A stretch of 7,494 nt of DNA from contig CATZRD010000061.1 of assembly GCA_958423465.1 (NCBI GenBank), positions 1-7,494 on the forward strand, given 5' to 3'. The DNA is from an uncultured Oscillospiraceae bacterium. GTDB lineage: Bacteria > Bacillota > Clostridia > Oscillospirales > Oscillospiraceae. Positions 5,856 to 7,494 of this stretch are shown here, piece by piece (positions within the stretch are counted from its first letter, which is position 1; the number at the start of each line of letters is the position of its first letter). The position numbers and the translations under genes were made by a program. Under the pieces are notes generated by a model that was not told where the DNA came from, did no database searches, and saw only the letters and a program-made list of their open reading frames with translations.

Positions 5856-5878
5856 AGCAAAACACCTATACACACAAA

Positions 5879-5905
5879 GCCGCCCGGGCGCATTGCCCGG
5901 GCGGC
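5879..5905. terminator. Bidirectional terminator between convergent genes
   Basis: A perfect 11-bp GC-rich inverted repeat (arms 5879-5889 and 5895-5905, loop GCATT) lies between the stop of the plus-strand S-component gene (5855) and the stop of the minus-strand thioesterase gene (5918). The plus-strand tail is TCTTGTC and the minus-strand tail is TTTGTGTGT. Both are short U-rich tracts, so it can serve either gene. Confidence 0.8.
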
Positions 5906-5917
5906 TCTTGTCATGCC

Positions 5918-6313
5918 TCAGCCCACCTCAAACCCATTGACGGTGGCGTAGGCTACCTGGGTCCCCAGCTCGTCGGTGACGGTCACCTGGTAGAGACAGG
6001 TCTTGCGCCCCGAGCGGATGCAGGAGGCCCGGGCGGTGAGCACGTTCCCCTTGGCGGGGGCCAGGTAGGTGATGGAGACGTGCTGGCTGACGCTGTTGCG
6101 GCCGGAGCAGCCGTTGGCGGCCACGCCGTAGGCGAAGTCCGCCAGAGTGAAGATGGCCCCGCCCATGGGAACGCTGTTGGCGTTCATGTGGCGGTCCTCC
6201 AGCGCCAGGCGGCACTCCGCCTCTCCCAGTCCGGCGGAGACGATCTCCGCCCCGGAGGAACGGGCGAACCGGTCCCCTTCAAATCTGGCCTTTACCTCTT
6301 CCAGTGTGTGCAT
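5918..6313 (-). CDS. PaaI-like hotdog-fold thioesterase
   Basis: The 131-residue product has the length and pattern of a PaaI/YdiI-type hotdog thioesterase, which hydrolyses acyl-CoA thioesters in the cytoplasm. The central block RHMNANSVPMGGAIFTLADFAYG (41-63) holds the GG..FTLAD helix start with Asp59 and Asn44. It is followed by VSQHVSITYLAPAKGNVLTARASCIRSGRKTCLYQVTVTDELGTQVAYATVNGF, the usual run of long beta strands. The histidine of the common HGG motif is Met50 here. The start ATG at 6313 has AAGGAG (6323-6328) 9 bp upstream, and a promoter lies just before it. It follows the histidine kinase gene on the same strand with a 72-bp gap, but the promoter suggests independent expression. 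The natural substrate is unknown. Confidence 0.9.
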   Translation of the reverse strand: MHTLEEVKARFEGDRFARSSGAEIVSAGLGEAECRLALEDRHMNANSVPMGGAIFTLADFAYGVAANGCSGRNSVSQHVSITYLAPAKGNVLTARASCIRSGRKTCLYQVTVTDELGTQVAYATVNGFEVG

Positions 6314-6345
6314 GATCCGACGCTCCTTCTCATATCAGTAGCGAC

Positions 6346-6374
6346 AGTATACCACATCCCGCCGCAGGGAGCAA
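6346..6374 (-). promoter_or_regulatory. Promoter of the hotdog thioesterase gene
   Basis: Minus-strand TTGCTC (6369-6374), a 17-bp spacer and TATACT (6346-6351), preceded by TGG as an extended -10. The predicted start is near 6339, with a leader of about 25 nt carrying AAGGAG. It lies between the kinase stop (6386) and the thioesterase start, where no terminator is seen. Confidence 0.65.
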
Positions 6375-6385
6375 GGGGAAGACTG

Positions 6386-7270
6386 TCACGCCGGGAAGAA
6401 CAGCGCCACCGTCAGCCGGCCCCGGGCGAACCGGGCCTCCAGACTGCCGCCCATGCGCTCTGTCAGCTCCCGGGCGATGGCCAGCCCCAGCCCGGTGGAG
6501 CCCCGGCCCGTCTCCACGGTGAAGTACCGGTCAAAGAGCCGCTGGGCCGTCACCGCCGTTAGGCCGGGGGCGGCGTTGGAGAATTCCGCCCGGCCCTCCG
6601 CCGTCAGCGTCACCGCCAGGTCCCCGCCGCTGTACTTCAGCGCGTTGGACAGCACGTTGCCCAGCACCCGGCTCAGGGCCTCCCGGTCCAGCCGCCGCTC
6701 CACCGGGGCCTCCGGAAGGTCCGCCGTGACATGGAGGCCCCGGGCGGTGAACGCCCCGTAGTAGGCGGCCAGGGCCTCCTCCAGCTCCCGCCCCAGATCC
6801 AGGGCCTCCGGCTTCAGCGTCCGGGCCGCCGCGGCGGAGGACAGCAGCAGCTCCTCCGTCAGGGCCGTGAGATGCTCCGCCCGGTCCCGGATCAGGCCCA
6901 GATACCGCCGCTGGTCCGCCGTCAGGTCCTGGTCCTCCATGAGGTCCAGATAGCCCCGGATGGCGGTAAGGGGGGTCCTGAGATCGTGGGCCACTCCGGT
7001 GACGGCCTCCTTCAGGGTCTGGTCCCCCTGCTGGAACCGCTGGCGTTCCCGGCGGAGGAGCCGGAGCTGATCGTTTAAGTCCGCCGCCAGGGCCCGGAGG
7101 GCCCGGTCGGAGGAGCTGACGCTCAACAGCACGTTGGTGTCCTCCGCCAGACGGCCCCTCACGTCCCGGCGCAGACGGTCCAGGTCCCGGTCTATGAGCG
7201 CCAGCCTGACTGCCAGTACCAGGACCGCCGCCAACAGGACCGCGCATAAAATTCCCAGCCAGAACGCCAT
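6386..7270 (-). CDS. Short membrane sensor histidine kinase
   Basis: The 294-residue product has one N-terminal membrane segment (about 3-23) and then a long charged helical region (27-90) with no extracellular loop or HAMP domain. The dimerisation/phosphoacceptor domain shows AVTGVAHDLRTPLTAIRGYLDLM with phosphorylated His95. The ATPase domain has an N box (NVLSNALKYS, Asn205 and Asn209), an F-box-like LFDRYFT (245-251) and a G2 box GSTGLGLAIAREL (257-269). The usual DxGxG of the G1 box is not present; EFSNAAPGL stands in its place, as in many transporter-linked kinases of Firmicutes. It should phosphorylate a response regulator, which is not in the window. The start ATG at 7270 has AAGGAGG (7278-7284) 7 bp upstream. 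The gene follows the ABC permease gene by 28 bp, so the kinase probably monitors or controls that transporter. The signal is unknown. Confidence 0.92.
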   Translation of the reverse strand: MAFWLGILCAVLLAAVLVLAVRLALIDRDLDRLRRDVRGRLAEDTNVLLSVSSSDRALRALAADLNDQLRLLRRERQRFQQGDQTLKEAVTGVAHDLRTPLTAIRGYLDLMEDQDLTADQRRYLGLIRDRAEHLTALTEELLLSSAAAARTLKPEALDLGRELEEALAAYYGAFTARGLHVTADLPEAPVERRLDREALSRVLGNVLSNALKYSGGDLAVTLTAEGRAEFSNAAPGLTAVTAQRLFDRYFTVETGRGSTGLGLAIARELTERMGGSLEARFARGRLTVALFFPA

Positions 7271-7298
7271 AGAGGACCCTCCTTACCGCCCGGGGGCG

Positions 7299-7494
7299 TT
7301 ACTTCAAATCCTTCCTGCGGAAGATCGCCGCCCCGGTCCAGACGGCCAGGACCGTCACCAGCACCGAGCACAGGGCCATGGTCCAGGGCTGGATGGTCAC
7401 CAGAGTGAAGGAGAAAAAGTCGGACCACCGCTGGGCCAGGTACTGGTCGTTGATGATGATCTGCTGGCCGGTGGGGAGGACCATGGCCATGACC
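7299..7494 (-). CDS. ABC-2 type transporter permease, 3' end only
   Basis: Only the last 64 residues are inside the window; the gene continues beyond its right edge. The fragment has a polar stretch with QIIINDQYLAQRWSDFF, then a hydrophobic membrane segment (PWTMALCSVLVTVLAVWTGAAIF) and ends with the basic tail RRKDLK. A last membrane helix followed by a short RRKDL-like tail is typical of ABC-2 family permeases, such as those for antimicrobial peptide export or immunity. The stop (TAA) is 28 bp before the histidine kinase start on the same strand, so the two are very probably co-transcribed. The family call rests on this short tail and the context; another membrane protein is possible. Confidence 0.65.
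   Translation of the reverse strand, partial: VMAMVLPTGQQIIINDQYLAQRWSDFFSFTLVTIQPWTMALCSVLVTVLAVWTGAAIFRRKDLK

Noticed and set aside
6531..7247. Minus-strand frame of 238 codons inside the histidine kinase
   Set aside because: Gly/Pro-rich out-of-frame translation of the kinase gene.

Overview
The window looks like chromosomal DNA from a high-GC anaerobic Firmicute of the Oscillospiraceae type (Flavonifractor/Lawsonibacter-like). This rests on the G+C-rich coding sequence, strong AGGAGG ribosome binding sites, an anaerobe-type aldo/keto reductase with two ferredoxin clusters, a type III pantothenate kinase and an ECF transporter S component. Genus is inference. I see no phage, transposon, CRISPR, tRNA or rRNA. 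The window is densely coding: the longest non-coding stretches are about 200 bp (2857-3060) and about 155 bp (4177-4333).

Layout. Positions 1-2981 hold a minus-strand unit. A promoter at 2953-2981 reads into a membrane-anchored parvulin-type peptidyl-prolyl isomerase, then a TcdA-like tRNA t6A dehydratase, whose stop overlaps the start of a GNAT acetyltransferase. A perfect hairpin at 1-26 probably ends the unit. Positions 3061-4262 hold a minus-strand iron-sulfur aldo/keto reductase with its own promoter. Its control region is back to back with a plus-strand promoter for coaX (4334-5122), which is followed by an ECF S component (5226-5855) with a structured leader. A bidirectional terminator at 5879-5905 separates this from a minus-strand hotdog thioesterase. 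Upstream of that, also on the minus strand, are a short sensor histidine kinase and the 3' end of an ABC-2 type permease that runs off the window.

How the genes work together. CoaX phosphorylates pantothenate, and the adjacent S component plausibly imports it or a related vitamin, giving an uptake-and-trapping pair. The kinase has essentially no extracellular sensor and lies 28 bp from an ABC permease gene, a pattern typical of transporter-linked two-component systems. The remaining genes are housekeeping or general metabolism.

I found no clear new multi-gene system. The signals most worth a second look are: a degenerate second parvulin domain in the isomerase; a recurring TTGC -35 element with exactly 17-bp spacing at five promoter candidates; GCAAG/CTTGC inverted repeats on the -35 boxes at two loci; and a compact two-hairpin leader abutting the ribosome binding site of the S-component gene.
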